Below are positions 1 through 7,377 of a stretch of DNA of 16,554 nt, piece after piece. The stretch's first letter is position 1, and each line of letters starts with the position of its first letter. The stretch covers positions 938-17,491 of the forward strand of contig DAKQ01000144.1 of NCBI GenBank assembly GCA_002496635.1. Direction: 5' to 3'. This stretch comes from Euryarchaeota archaeon UBA82 (GTDB taxonomy: Archaea > Thermoplasmatota > Poseidoniia > Poseidoniales > Poseidoniaceae). The position numbers and the translations under genes are program-made. The notes under the pieces were generated by a model, which was given only the letters and a program-made list of their open reading frames with translations, searched no databases and was not told the origin of the DNA.

Positions 1-1326
1 CTCATCAGCAGATGTGTATTCCATGATCTCTGTGCAGAGGTTAGACGAACGAATCGTCCCCAAGTTCTTCTGGTTCGACTTCATGTTTGCAGCATCTTTG
101 TAGAGCATGTAAGGGGTACCAGTTTCAATTTGTGACTCGACAACCTTGTCCCACACTTCTCGTGCAGGGACTGTTTTTCGAGCTAAACCTTGTTCTTCAT
201 AAGAGTGGTAAAGTGCATTGAACTCTTCACCATAGACATCTTGTAGACCTGGGCATTCATTTGGACAGAAGAAAGACCATTCTCCATTCGCTTCAACTCG
301 TTCCATGAAGAGATCAGGAGTCCAAAGCGCATAGAACAAATCTCTTGCTCGCATTTCTTCCTTTCCGTGATTCTTACGAAGATCAAGGAACTCGATCAAA
401 TCAGGATGCCATGGTTCAAGGTAAATGGCGATTGAACCCTTTCGCTTGCCGCCACCTTGGTCGACGTAACGTGCAGTGTCGTTGAAGACACGAAGCATAG
501 GAACGATACCATTTGATTGGCCATTCGTTCCTTTGATGTAAGAGCCCTTAGCACGAATGTGATGGATGGATAATCCAATTCCACCAGCAGACTTTGAGAT
601 CAGAGCACACTGCTTGAGTGTATCATAGATTCCGTGAAGTGAGTCATCTTGCATTGTTAGGAGGAAACAAGACGACATCTGAGGCGTCGGGGTTCCAGAG
701 TTGAACAATGTCGGTGTTGCGTGAGTAAAGTAACCATTGGACATGAGATCATAGGTTTCGAGAGCCTTTGCAATGTTTCCATGATGGATTCCAACAGAGA
801 CTCGTAAAAGCATATGCTGTGGTCGTTCTGCGATTTCGCCATCGAGTTTGAGCAGGTATGAACGCTCGAGGGTCTTGAATCCGAAATAATCGTAATTATA
901 ATCACGTGAATAATCAATGTGATTGTTGAGTACTTCGGCATTCTCCATTATGATATCGTACACTTCTTCAGAAATCAAAGGAGCATGCTTCTTACTTTCT
1001 GGGTCAATATACTCTCGGAGATCTGTAATAACATCTGTGAACGTATCCTTTGTTGAACGATGAAGGTCGTCAACACAGATTCGAGCTGCAAGTTTACTGT
1101 AATCAGGATGATGAGAAACCAGAGAGGCAGCGGTTTCAGCAGCAAGTTGATCAAGTTCACGTGTTGTGACTCCGTCGTACAATCCTTCGATGGTTAACTT
1201 TGTCAAATGTGCAGGGTCAATCCAATTCGGATCTAATCCATCAGACAAATTTCTCAATTTATCCAAAATTGCATCAAATCGTACATCTTCTCTCTCACCT
1301 TTCCGGTTCACTACTTGCATTGTCAT
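1..1326 (-). CDS. nrdA: Ribonucleoside-diphosphate reductase, large (alpha) subunit, class Ia, partial at window edge
   Basis: The protein reduces ribonucleoside diphosphates to deoxyribonucleotides together with the beta subunit encoded just upstream. Only the first 442 residues are present; the C-terminal part lies beyond position 1. Residues 1-90 form an ATP-cone allosteric domain ([20 protein letters not shown] at about 49-68). The barrel begins with [16 protein letters not shown], whose C220 matches the first redox-active cysteine, and the visible part ends with SNLCTEI, giving N429, C431 and E433 as the catalytic Asn/Cys/Glu. These numbers differ by only two from human RRM1 (C218, N427, C429, E431), and long stretches match the human protein as I recall it. 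The start at 1326 is preceded by AGGAGAGG at good spacing; an in-frame ATG at 1320 is the alternative. It lies 57 bp downstream of nrdB, probably in one transcript. Confidence 0.96.
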   Translation of the reverse strand, partial: MTMQVVNRKGEREDVRFDAILDKLRNLSDGLDPNWIDPAHLTKLTIEGLYDGVTTRELDQLAAETAASLVSHHPDYSKLAARICVDDLHRSTKDTFTDVITDLREYIDPESKKHAPLISEEVYDIIMENAEVLNNHIDYSRDYNYDYFGFKTLERSYLLKLDGEIAERPQHMLLRVSVGIHHGNIAKALETYDLMSNGYFTHATPTLFNSGTPTPQMSSCFLLTMQDDSLHGIYDTLKQCALISKSAGGIGLSIHHIRAKGSYIKGTNGQSNGIVPMLRVFNDTARYVDQGGGKRKGSIAIYLEPWHPDLIEFLDLRKNHGKEEMRARDLFYALWTPDLFMERVEANGEWSFFCPNECPGLQDVYGEEFNALYHSYEEQGLARKTVPAREVWDKVVESQIETGTPYMLYKDAANMKSNQKNLGTIRSSNLCTEIMEYTSADE

Positions 1327-1383
1327 TTTTCGTCCTCTCCTGTATTTGCTGTTCGTGCGTATCTCCCTATAATCGCGTTCGGT

Positions 1384-2421
1384 TCAAAAGTCTTCGTCCA
1401 TAGAGAACCGCTGTTGGACACTTCCAAGGGATGCTCCGTCCAAGACACCGGATTTTTGGTATTCTCCGACGCGCTTTTCGAAGAAATTAGTTTTACCTTG
1501 CATGGAAATCATTTCCATCCACGGGAATGGATTGCTTACATCGTAAAGTTTGGATGCTCCAAGGGTAACGAGAAGTCGGTCTGCAACAAATTGAATATAC
1601 TGCTTCATGAGTTCTTCATTCATTCCGATTAAGTTAACCGGAAGTGCACTTGTAACGAATTCAATTTCAATTTCAACTGCTTCAGCAATAATTCTGTGGA
1701 TCTTGTTCTCTGGAGTAGGTCGCTCAAGTTTACTGTGAAGCATACATGCAAAGTCACAGTGGAGCCCTTCATCACGGCTAATAAGTTCGTTCGAGAATGT
1801 CAATCCTGGCATGAGACCACGCTTCTTGAGCCAGAAAATAGCGCAGAAGGAACCTGAAAAGAAAATCCCTTCAACAGCAGCGAATGCGACAAGTCGCTCC
1901 GCAAAAGACCCTTTCTTCCTTGAGAGCCAGCGAAGAGCCCAGTCACCCTTACGCTTTACAGAAGGTACTGTCTCAAGAGCTTTGAACAAGTGACTCTTCT
2001 CATTTGTGTCCTTGATGTAAGTGTCAATAAGTAGAGAGTATGTTTCAGCATGGATGTTCTCCATCATAATTTGGAAACCGTAGAAGGCACGTGCTTCAGC
2101 CCAACAAACTTCGTTTGCAAAGTTTATGACAAGGTTCTCATTTACAATACCATCACTGGCTGCAAAGAACGCAAGAACGTGCTTGAGGAAGTGTTGCTCA
2201 TCATCATTGAGTTGCTCCCAATCTTTGAGATCTTCAGCAAGATCGATTTCTTCAGCGGTCCAGAAGGATGCTGCATGTTGTTTGTACATCCCCCAAATAT
2301 CATCATGCTCAATCGGGAAGAGTACGAATCGGTCGAGATTCTCTTGCATCATCGGTTCGATGAATTCATGTGAGAGGTCAATTTCAATTCCATCGTCGTT
2401 ACGGTTGTGCTCGATTACCAT
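1384..2421 (-). CDS. nrdB: Ribonucleoside-diphosphate reductase, small (beta) subunit, class Ia, eukaryote-like
   Basis: This subunit holds the di-iron centre and the tyrosyl radical that starts catalysis in NrdA. With the ATG at 2421 as start (345 aa), the full ligand set is visible: D60 (EEIDLAED), E121 and H124 (MENIHAETY), E184 (AAVEGIFF), E218 and H221 (RDEGLHCDF), with Y128 at the radical position. The C-terminal heptapeptide FSMDEDF closely resembles FTLDADF of mammalian R2, which docks into the large subunit. The blocks [13 protein letters not shown] and [20 protein letters not shown] also match mammalian R2 as I remember it. I chose the ATG because GGAAGGTGG lies 5 nt upstream; the in-frame GTG at 2430 falls inside that ribosome binding site. 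It is the first gene of the nrdB-nrdA unit, divergent from dut. Confidence 0.97.
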   Translation of the reverse strand: MVIEHNRNDDGIEIDLSHEFIEPMMQENLDRFVLFPIEHDDIWGMYKQHAASFWTAEEIDLAEDLKDWEQLNDDEQHFLKHVLAFFAASDGIVNENLVINFANEVCWAEARAFYGFQIMMENIHAETYSLLIDTYIKDTNEKSHLFKALETVPSVKRKGDWALRWLSRKKGSFAERLVAFAAVEGIFFSGSFCAIFWLKKRGLMPGLTFSNELISRDEGLHCDFACMLHSKLERPTPENKIHRIIAEAVEIEIEFVTSALPVNLIGMNEELMKQYIQFVADRLLVTLGASKLYDVSNPFPWMEMISMQGKTNFFEKRVGEYQKSGVLDGASLGSVQQRFSMDEDF

Positions 2422-2472
2422 ATTTTCCACCTTCCATCACGCGCTGGAGTTTACGTTCCGTCCGAGATGGCA

Positions 2473-2482
2473 CATAAATATG
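2473..2482 (-). promoter_or_regulatory. Possible TATA box for nrdBA
   Basis: On the minus strand the sequence reads CATATTTATG, an A/T-rich archaeal TATA-like element. It lies about 52 nt upstream of the nrdB ATG, so a transcription start some 25 nt downstream of it would leave a leader of roughly 30 nt containing the GGAAGGTGG ribosome binding site. No clear purine-rich BRE is seen next to it, so the call rests on position and composition only. Confidence 0.35.
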
Positions 2483-2614
2483 CGCATGCTCGTCTCCCAT
2501 GAACCGGTGTTTTCAAGAGTATTTGAATCGAGGGACTGTGGCCATTATTGTGATTTTAGAGCCGAAGCCTATATGGACTTGATTTGGAATTAATTTTTGT
2601 GCTTTTTTTGCGCC

Positions 2615-2624
2615 ACAATATACC
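2615..2624 (+). promoter_or_regulatory. Possible TATA box for the dut-lipB run
   Basis: The sequence CACAATATAC lies about 60 nt upstream of the dut start, at the end of an A/T-rich stretch (2588-2610) with several T runs. It would place a transcription start near 2645 and a leader of about 40 nt. The 262-bp gap between nrdB and dut is the largest in the window and must hold promoters for both directions. I see no strong inverted repeat in it. Confidence 0.3.
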
Positions 2625-2683
2625 CTCATTTCCACTGGAGTGAAAAGCAAAGAACTCTTCAACCTCCAAGGATAGCAAAAACC

Positions 2684-3133
2684 ATGCGAAGTGAACTAAA
2701 CATCCCATTTGCAAAACTCAATCCCGAGGCGAGATTACCAACACAAGGTAGTGCATTGGCAGCAGGCTGGGATTTGTATGCACTTGAAGCAACGATTGTT
2801 TCCAAGGGATCATCTGTCATGATTCCAACGGGATTGGCATGCGCAATACCAGAAGGTTGGGAGGGCCAAATTCGTTGCCGATCATCGCTTGGTAAGAAAG
2901 GAATGATCCTCCCTAACGGAGTAGGAACAATCGATGCAGACTATCGCGGAGAGTTGAAAGTACTAGCAACATGGATTGGACCAGGTGATGAATTTCATAT
3001 CGAGAAGGGAGAGCGTATTGCCCAACTTCTCTTTGCTCCAGTACCACGCGTACATATCGATGAAGTTGATTATGAACAACTTACATCAACAGAACGTGGA
3101 GAAGGTGGCTTTGGCTCATCAGGTCAATTTTGA
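2684..3133 (+). CDS. dut: dUTP diphosphatase (trimeric dUTPase)
   Basis: The enzyme hydrolyses dUTP to dUMP and diphosphate, keeping uracil out of DNA and feeding thymidylate synthesis. All five trimeric dUTPase motifs are present in order: I AAGWDLYA (26-33), II RSSLG (66-70), III GVGTIDADYRGEL (79-91, with D84 the expected catalytic Asp), IV GERIAQLLF (109-117) and V RGEGGFGSSG (138-147). At 149 residues it has the usual size. The reading frame is open upstream to 2597, but the family begins at about MRSELNIPF, so I place the start at 2684; the upstream AAGGAT is only a weak ribosome binding site. It is divergent from nrdBA, so dNTP production and dUTP removal share one intergenic region. 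lipB follows after 9 bp. Archaeal dCTP deaminases share this fold, but motif V and the overall pattern favour dUTPase. Confidence 0.94.
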   Translation: MRSELNIPFAKLNPEARLPTQGSALAAGWDLYALEATIVSKGSSVMIPTGLACAIPEGWEGQIRCRSSLGKKGMILPNGVGTIDADYRGELKVLATWIGPGDEFHIEKGERIAQLLFAPVPRVHIDEVDYEQLTSTERGEGGFGSSGQF

Positions 3134-3142
3134 GGCAGTACT

Positions 3143-3760
3143 ATGCAGAAGACTGACATCCAAAAGTTCGACATAGTCGAATACAATGATGCAGTTGAAA
3201 TGATGTCTGCGTTGCAAATGCAACGAATCAATAATGAGATATTAGATACACTTCTTATTATGGAGCACCCCGAAATTGTCACAGTTGGACCTCGAGCTAG
3301 AAATGATGGTATCCATCCTCCCAAGGATTATGCTACACAAGCAGTAGATCGTGGCGGAGGCCTGACATGGCACGGCCCTGGACAACTTGTTGTGTATCCG
3401 ATTATACATTGGAATAAGGAAGATGAAAAATCCGTCGCATCAATAATATACAAACTCGAGGAATGGGTCATTGAATCTCTATCAATACTTGGGATAGAGG
3501 GATATCGTGATGAACGAATGCAAGGAGTATGGGTTGAAGGAAAGAAAATCTGCAGCATTGGGTTGTCATTCCTTCGATGGGTAAGTCGCCATGGCCTCAC
3601 TATCAATTACAATACACCAACAGGACGGGTGGAGAACCTTGCAGGTTGCGGTCTTGCTGAATCCACGACAACATCTCTTCATCGACTGAATCATTCAGTA
3701 TCTCGACAAGATCTCGAGGACTCCCTTCTTTCAGTATACCACAAGTGCTTGAATCGATAA
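3143..3760 (+). CDS. lipB: Lipoyl(octanoyl) transferase LipB
   Basis: LipB moves octanoyl groups from acyl carrier protein to lipoyl domains of 2-oxoacid dehydrogenases or glycine cleavage H protein; LipA then inserts sulfur. The 205-residue protein shows the LipB signature RGGGLTWHGPGQL (70-82, with H77), then VEGKKICSIGLSFLRW (131-146), where K135 corresponds to the essential lysine, and NLAGCGLAESTTTSL (165-179), where C169 corresponds to the acyl-thioester cysteine of E. coli LipB. The K/C pair identifies LipB rather than LplA-type ligases. The start has GAGGCAG upstream. It lies 9 bp after dut and 53 bp before ubiX in a plus-strand run. No lipA or lipoyl-bearing protein is in the window, and the acyl donor in an archaeon without classical fatty acid synthesis is uncertain. 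Confidence 0.95.
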   Translation: MQKTDIQKFDIVEYNDAVEMMSALQMQRINNEILDTLLIMEHPEIVTVGPRARNDGIHPPKDYATQAVDRGGGLTWHGPGQLVVYPIIHWNKEDEKSVASIIYKLEEWVIESLSILGIEGYRDERMQGVWVEGKKICSIGLSFLRWVSRHGLTINYNTPTGRVENLAGCGLAESTTTSLHRLNHSVSRQDLEDSLLSVYHKCLNR

Positions 3761-3783
3761 TTTGCCAAGGGTTACAAACAAGT

Positions 3784-3792
3784 GCATATATG
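3784..3792 (+). promoter_or_regulatory. Possible internal TATA box for ubiX
   Basis: GCATATATG in the 53-bp lipB-ubiX gap is centred 26 nt upstream of the chosen ubiX ATG at 3814. That equals the usual archaeal TATA-to-start distance, so ubiX could have its own leaderless transcript. The purine stretch just before the ATG is a poor ribosome binding site, which fits. The ATG inside this element (3790) is in frame with ubiX and is the competing start. Confidence 0.3.
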
Positions 3793-3813
3793 AGAAAGGC
3801 TGGAATTAACACC

Positions 3814-4392
3814 ATGGGCGAAGTCGTTCTCGGCATATCAGGTGCTTCTGGAGCAGTTTATGGCGTACGATTAGCCGAGGCACTGCAGGAACTCAAAGTC
3901 CCAATCAGACTTGTTGTAAGCAACTCTGGGCGAATCACACTCAAGCATGAGTGCGATACAACACCAGAGGAACTTGCAGAACGGACAGGAGCACTTCTTG
4001 AAGAACAGGCCAACATTGGTGCCAAATCCGCATCAGGATCTGCACCAATTGATGCTGTTGTCATCTGCCCGTGCTCAGGGACTACCCTTGGAAAACTGGC
4101 CGCAGGTATCGGTGACAATCTCATAACACGTTCTGCAATTGTTGCGATGAAAGAACGACGAACCCTAATCATTGTACCTCGTGAAGCCCCTTATGCAACT
4201 GTGCATTTGGAAAACATGGCAAAACTTTCTGCGTGGGGAACCGTTGTTATCCCAGCTTCGCCTGGATTTTACAACCATCCGAAATCAATTGATGACATGG
4301 TTGACTTTGTCGTTGCACGCATATTGGACCAAATTGGCCTGAAACATTCCATTGGAAAGAGATGGACTGGCGAAGAAATCGATGAATTCTAA
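3814..4392 (+). CDS. ubiX: Flavin prenyltransferase, UbiX/Pad1 family
   Basis: UbiX joins a dimethylallyl group to reduced FMN, giving the prenylated FMN cofactor of UbiD-type decarboxylases. The 192-residue protein has the family flavodoxin-like pattern: GISGASGAVYGVRL (7-20) at the nucleotide-binding loop, a CPCSGTTLGKLAAGIGDNL segment (85-103), VPREAP (121-126) and a PGFYNHP segment (150-156) in the C-terminal half. In archaea prenyl-FMN can serve quinone biosynthesis or the archaeal mevalonate branch that uses a UbiD-like decarboxylase; no ubiD partner is visible here. The ATG at 3814 gives the usual family length. Upstream in-frame starts at 3790 and 3745 would add 8 or 23 residues without homology, the latter overlapping lipB. 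Confidence 0.94.
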   Translation: MGEVVLGISGASGAVYGVRLAEALQELKVPIRLVVSNSGRITLKHECDTTPEELAERTGALLEEQANIGAKSASGSAPIDAVVICPCSGTTLGKLAAGIGDNLITRSAIVAMKERRTLIIVPREAPYATVHLENMAKLSAWGTVVIPASPGFYNHPKSIDDMVDFVVARILDQIGLKHSIGKRWTGEEIDEF

Positions 4393-4438
4393 GCATGTTT
4401 CCATTGCCTTCAAATGATTCGGCTGATTGTCTGTATCT

Positions 4439-6127
4439 ATGAGCGACATAGCGTCACTTGATTCAATGACTGTGAATCATCTCAAGGATGAACTCTCTTC
4501 AAGAGGGCTACCCAAATCTGGCAAAAAGGCTGAACTCGTTGAACGCCTACAGCCTTATTATGCGGCCAAAGAAGAGATTATTGCAACCTCCTTTTGGAAA
4601 AAGACAGCAGTTGGGCCACTTAATGTCGGACAATCAATCGGCTCCTTATTCGTTGTCTCATTACTACTCATTGTTGTGTTCAACCCTTCACTTATTGGAC
4701 TGGGGGAAAATGAACCTGTTTACGAACCAATTGATTTCGATGCCAGCCAAGTTCGATGGTATGCCGAAGAACTTGTTGCCCTCGGTCATCCTGAATGGGA
4801 AGGGCGAATGTCTGGAAGCCCAGAAGAGGCTGCGGCTGCTGAGATGATCTTAGATAATCTAACAGCAATGGGTTATTCGCCTCAACTCAATACATATTCA
4901 GTCCCAATGTTTGCGATTAATAGTGCTCCTGAAATAGCGATGTGCATTCCTACTATTGGATTCTTAACAGGACCATCCTGTGATTCTGGATTTGGAGCGC
5001 AAATCACAACCTTTGAGCATCGGAGCGATTATGTGATACAAGGTTACTCAGGATCAGCAGATATCCAATTTGGGCAAAATATGGAACTCATCGATCTTGA
5101 TGATGGGACTGATGATTCACTTTGGTCTTCTGCATCTGGAAAGGTTGGAATTATTCGAGGTGGAGGAAACATCGATGGAAATACAGGTATGTACATCAAG
5201 GCAGCTGAAAATTCACTTGCAGGATTGATTCGCATCAATAACCAAACAAATTGTGGACAAATTGAGGCTGATGATTGCGTTCCAATCTTCAAGTCGATAC
5301 GTGTTGATGAGATGAAGGCCGCTAATAGTGGTTCGATTCCAGAGGACATACCGTTCATGGCGGTCTCAAACCAAACTGGAAACGAAATGCTTGAATTAGC
5401 CGAACAAGGGGCTGTTCTGCGATTATTTAGTGACATAGACAATACTGGTGAAATCGCAGTAAGCGTCCCGTGTGGCACGATGTATGGGAAAAGCGAGGAC
5501 TTGATTATCGTGGGAGCTCATCACGATACGGTCTACCATGCACAGGGTGCTGTTGATGACACATCTGGAACTGCAAGTGTACTCGAAATGGCGAGACAAA
5601 TTGCAATAATTGCAAATGAAAGTGGGACACCTGAATACACGATTCGATTCTGCACATGGGGAGGAGAAGAAGAAGGGCTTTGGGGAAGTAAAGCCTATGT
5701 TAACGCAAACGGAAATGATCTTGCACGCAACCTTCGACTTTACATCAACCTCGACATGAATCACGTTGATATTGATATGACAAATAGAGGAAACAGCCTC
5801 CGTATCTTTTCCAATTCAGCGACTGACATAAATCATGTAAGCGATATTATTGATGTGTTGAATGATGAACAACCAACTCTCTTTTCAAAATATTCTGTCA
5901 CCTTAACCAAAGAAACTACGATGCCATACAACTCAGACCACGCCCCATTTGTCTACGACCTACCAGACAGCGTTGAAGGCAATGCGTTGGTCTGTTATGG
6001 ATCAGGGTCATGGGAATACCATACCTACAAAGATGATATGTCACGATTTAATGAAGAGTCATTAGGTGTTTCAGTAATCGCTTACGGCACGTACATTCGC
6101 TATCTCTCTTGGCCAGTAGAAGCCTAA
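4439..6127 (+). CDS. Membrane-anchored M28-family zinc peptidase with N-terminal SAP domain
   Basis: This is a predicted aminopeptidase-type metallopeptidase of 562 residues. Residues about 5-41 form a SAP motif (VNHLKDELSSRGLPKSGKKA in 12-31). A single hydrophobic segment at about 66-88 (SLFVVSLLLIVVF) should anchor it, with the SAP part inside and the rest outside. Residues about 160-350 contain GKVGIIRGG and YIKAAENSLAGLIRI stretches resembling a protease-associated (PA) insert. The M28 site is complete: H361 and D363 (GAHHDT), D373 (AVDDTSG), E410 and E411 (GGEEEG), D439 (NLDM) and H501 (NSDHAPF), two-zinc ligands and the catalytic Glu. The role is probably peptide scavenging at the cell surface; the SAP domain, normally nucleic-acid binding, is unexpected. 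I chose the ATG at 4439 over an in-frame TTG at 4427; neither has a good ribosome binding site. It lies 46 bp after ubiX. Confidence 0.93.
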   Translation: MSDIASLDSMTVNHLKDELSSRGLPKSGKKAELVERLQPYYAAKEEIIATSFWKKTAVGPLNVGQSIGSLFVVSLLLIVVFNPSLIGLGENEPVYEPIDFDASQVRWYAEELVALGHPEWEGRMSGSPEEAAAAEMILDNLTAMGYSPQLNTYSVPMFAINSAPEIAMCIPTIGFLTGPSCDSGFGAQITTFEHRSDYVIQGYSGSADIQFGQNMELIDLDDGTDDSLWSSASGKVGIIRGGGNIDGNTGMYIKAAENSLAGLIRINNQTNCGQIEADDCVPIFKSIRVDEMKAANSGSIPEDIPFMAVSNQTGNEMLELAEQGAVLRLFSDIDNTGEIAVSVPCGTMYGKSEDLIIVGAHHDTVYHAQGAVDDTSGTASVLEMARQIAIIANESGTPEYTIRFCTWGGEEEGLWGSKAYVNANGNDLARNLRLYINLDMNHVDIDMTNRGNSLRIFSNSATDINHVSDIIDVLNDEQPTLFSKYSVTLTKETTMPYNSDHAPFVYDLPDSVEGNALVCYGSGSWEYHTYKDDMSRFNEESLGVSVIAYGTYIRYLSWPVEA

Positions 6128-6164
6128 GCGTCGAATTGAAGAAGGAAAGCGAAGTGGACTCGTC

Positions 6165-6455
6165 ATGGTAAAGCCAAGTGCTCATGCATCGCACATACTT
6201 GTCGCATCAAAATCCGAGGCATTACAGATTTCTGAAAAGATTGAAAAACTGAAAGATTTTGAAAAACTGGCACGTAAGAAATCAACCTGCCCCTCATCCC
6301 AACGCGGCGGCGATTTGGGATGGTTCCGTAAAGGGAACATGGTCCGAGAATTTGAAGAAGCCGTTTGGCAAACGCCACTCAAATCTGTCTCCCCTCCTAT
6401 CAAAACCACATTTGGATACCACCTCATTTGGGTCCATGAGCGCGAAGAGGAGTGA
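6165..6455 (+). CDS. ppiC: Parvulin-type peptidyl-prolyl cis-trans isomerase, PpiC-like
   Basis: The enzyme speeds cis-trans isomerisation of peptide bonds before proline during protein folding. The 96-residue protein is a stand-alone parvulin domain, almost the length of E. coli PpiC (93). Shared elements are ASHILV at the start (H10), STCPSSQRGGDLGWF (40-54, C42), the GNMVREFEEAVW block (57-68, hydrophobic pocket M59 and F63) and FGYHLIWV near the end (H86). No signal peptide or membrane segment is present, so it should act in the cytoplasm. It follows the peptidase gene by 37 bp and precedes folB by 5 bp. Similarity to the bacterial protein is strong enough that the family call is secure; its clients are unknown. 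Confidence 0.94.
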   Translation: MVKPSAHASHILVASKSEALQISEKIEKLKDFEKLARKKSTCPSSQRGGDLGWFRKGNMVREFEEAVWQTPLKSVSPPIKTTFGYHLIWVHEREEE

Positions 6456-6460
6456 ACAGG

Positions 6461-6823
6461 ATGCCATTTCGTGTTGGACTTGACCATTACCAAGTGGAAG
6501 GCATTCATGGTTACTTTGAACACGAACATTCACAGCCGCAACCCTTTGTTGTCTCTGTCCGAGTAGATTTGATCGATGAAGTTCGTGATGAAGTACTATC
6601 AAGTACAGTTGATTATGCATTGTTGCAGAAAGCAGTGGACGCTGTTATCCTTGATTCAAAGCCAATTCGACTTCTCGAAAAGATGGCGACCAACATCGCT
6701 GAATTCATTCAGAGTAGTGTTGATGTTGAATCAATCTTCGTTCGGATAGAGAAACCAAATGCTCCTTTGCCACACCCAGGTGGTCTTCCTTTCATAGAAT
6801 ACACCTGGAATCGCACTGAGTAG
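6461..6823 (+). CDS. folB: Dihydroneopterin aldolase family protein, FolB-like
   Basis: FolB cleaves or epimerises 7,8-dihydroneopterin to 6-hydroxymethyl-7,8-dihydropterin in folate synthesis. The 120-residue protein has the FolB layout: an N-terminal strand with VEGIHGYFEHEHSQPQPF (12-29, acidic substrate-binding residue near E20-E22), DYALLQ with Y52 (counterpart of Y54 in E. coli FolB) and RIEKPNAPLP (95-104) containing the catalytic-type K98. Archaeal methanogens mostly use the unrelated MptD for this step, so a FolB-type protein points to a bacterial-style pathway. FolX (epimerase) and GTP cyclohydrolase-like members share this tunnel fold and cannot be fully excluded. The ATG at 6461 is chosen because GAGGAG lies 8 nt upstream; the GTG at 6452 overlaps that site. 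The gap to ppiC is 5 bp. Confidence 0.87.
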   Translation: MPFRVGLDHYQVEGIHGYFEHEHSQPQPFVVSVRVDLIDEVRDEVLSSTVDYALLQKAVDAVILDSKPIRLLEKMATNIAEFIQSSVDVESIFVRIEKPNAPLPHPGGLPFIEYTWNRTE

Positions 6824-6836
6824 GCAAAATCAACGG

Positions 6837-6858
6837 GAGACTTCAAAGAGAAGTCCTC
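6837..6858 (+). other. Small hairpin between folB and the next gene
   Basis: GACTTC (6839-6844) and GAAGTC (6850-6855) pair perfectly around a 5-nt AAAGA loop, and flanking GA/CTC bases extend the stem with a bulge. It sits in the 47-bp gap 13 nt before the start of the following gene, which has no recognisable ribosome binding site. It could affect translation or mark an RNA end. No T-run follows, so it is not a typical archaeal terminator. Confidence 0.25.
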
Positions 6859-6870
6859 GCTAGTCACTCC

Positions 6871-7377
6871 ATGGAATCTCCTTCAAGAGTGTACGTCCCC
6901 AGTGCAATTGAAGCAGATGGTACTGCTATCGGCATGGGATGCTTCAGCACTGAAGAAATAGCCTGGCAAGTCCTCAAAACATTCCTTGGAAAAAGCGAAC
7001 AAATGAACTTGATAGAGGCGAGTGTTGTTGCTTGGGATGTTGATGTCTTGGGTGAAGATGGGATGACGGTGTTATCTACGCTTGAAGGAAAAATTTGTCC
7101 CGTTTGTCAGCGCAGAACCTTCTGGGTTGATTTGGAACACCTCTCTGCATTATGCTACGGTTCAAGTTGTTCTGCTTGGATTGAACAAAGTACTGTTGAT
7201 CCTGAGATTGTCGACTGTGGTTGGCCACCACTTCGCTTCCTAAAGCAAGTCAAAGATATCGAAGAAGCATACAATGAGCTTCGAACAATTGGTTCTGATG
7301 TTGCAGCATCAATGGAAGAAACAAATGACGTTATTACTCAACAAATGTTTGATTCAGGGTTGAATGAAATTCAATAA
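6871..7377 (+). CDS. Unknown protein with a four-cysteine zinc-ribbon-like centre
   Basis: I do not recognise the family of this 168-residue protein. Its N-terminal part (1-70) is predicted mixed alpha/beta with an acidic WDVDVLGEDGMTVL stretch. The centre holds CPVC (C76, C79) and CYGSSC (C95, C100), spaced 15 residues apart, which looks like a zinc ribbon. The C-terminal 45 residues are acidic and probably helical. There is no signal peptide or membrane segment, so it is probably cytoplasmic. It ends the plus-strand run that starts with dut, and its TAA is immediately followed by the argS stop codon on the other strand. The ATG at 6871 lacks a clear ribosome binding site and is preceded by a hairpin. 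Base composition is like the neighbours. A nucleic-acid or protein-binding role is only a guess. Confidence 0.75.
   Translation: MESPSRVYVPSAIEADGTAIGMGCFSTEEIAWQVLKTFLGKSEQMNLIEASVVAWDVDVLGEDGMTVLSTLEGKICPVCQRRTFWVDLEHLSALCYGSSCSAWIEQSTVDPEIVDCGWPPLRFLKQVKDIEEAYNELRTIGSDVAASMEETNDVITQQMFDSGLNEIQ

Noticed and set aside
1327..1383. Separate promoter for nrdA in the nrdB-nrdA gap (ATTATAG on the minus strand)
   Set aside because: The weak A/T patch lacks flanking support and the tight same-strand arrangement is explained by cotranscription with nrdB.
2126..2593. A 155-codon open frame on the plus strand opposite the nrdB 5' end
   Set aside because: It is antisense to a fully conserved nrdB, Ser/Arg-rich with no recognisable motifs, and runs on into the intergenic gap. 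It is a shadow of the coding strand.
2588..2610. T-rich run (TTTTTGTGCTTTTTTTG) as a transcription terminator
   Set aside because: On the strand where it reads as T-runs there is no upstream gene ending here; nrdB runs the other way. It is more likely part of the A/T-rich promoter region.
4427..4438. TTG start adding four residues to the M28 peptidase
   Set aside because: An ATG four codons downstream gives a complete SAP motif, and the TTG has no ribosome binding site.
5044..5478. A 144-codon open frame on the minus strand inside the M28 peptidase gene
   Set aside because: It mirrors a well-supported peptidase frame and shows no domain, start site or promoter of its own.
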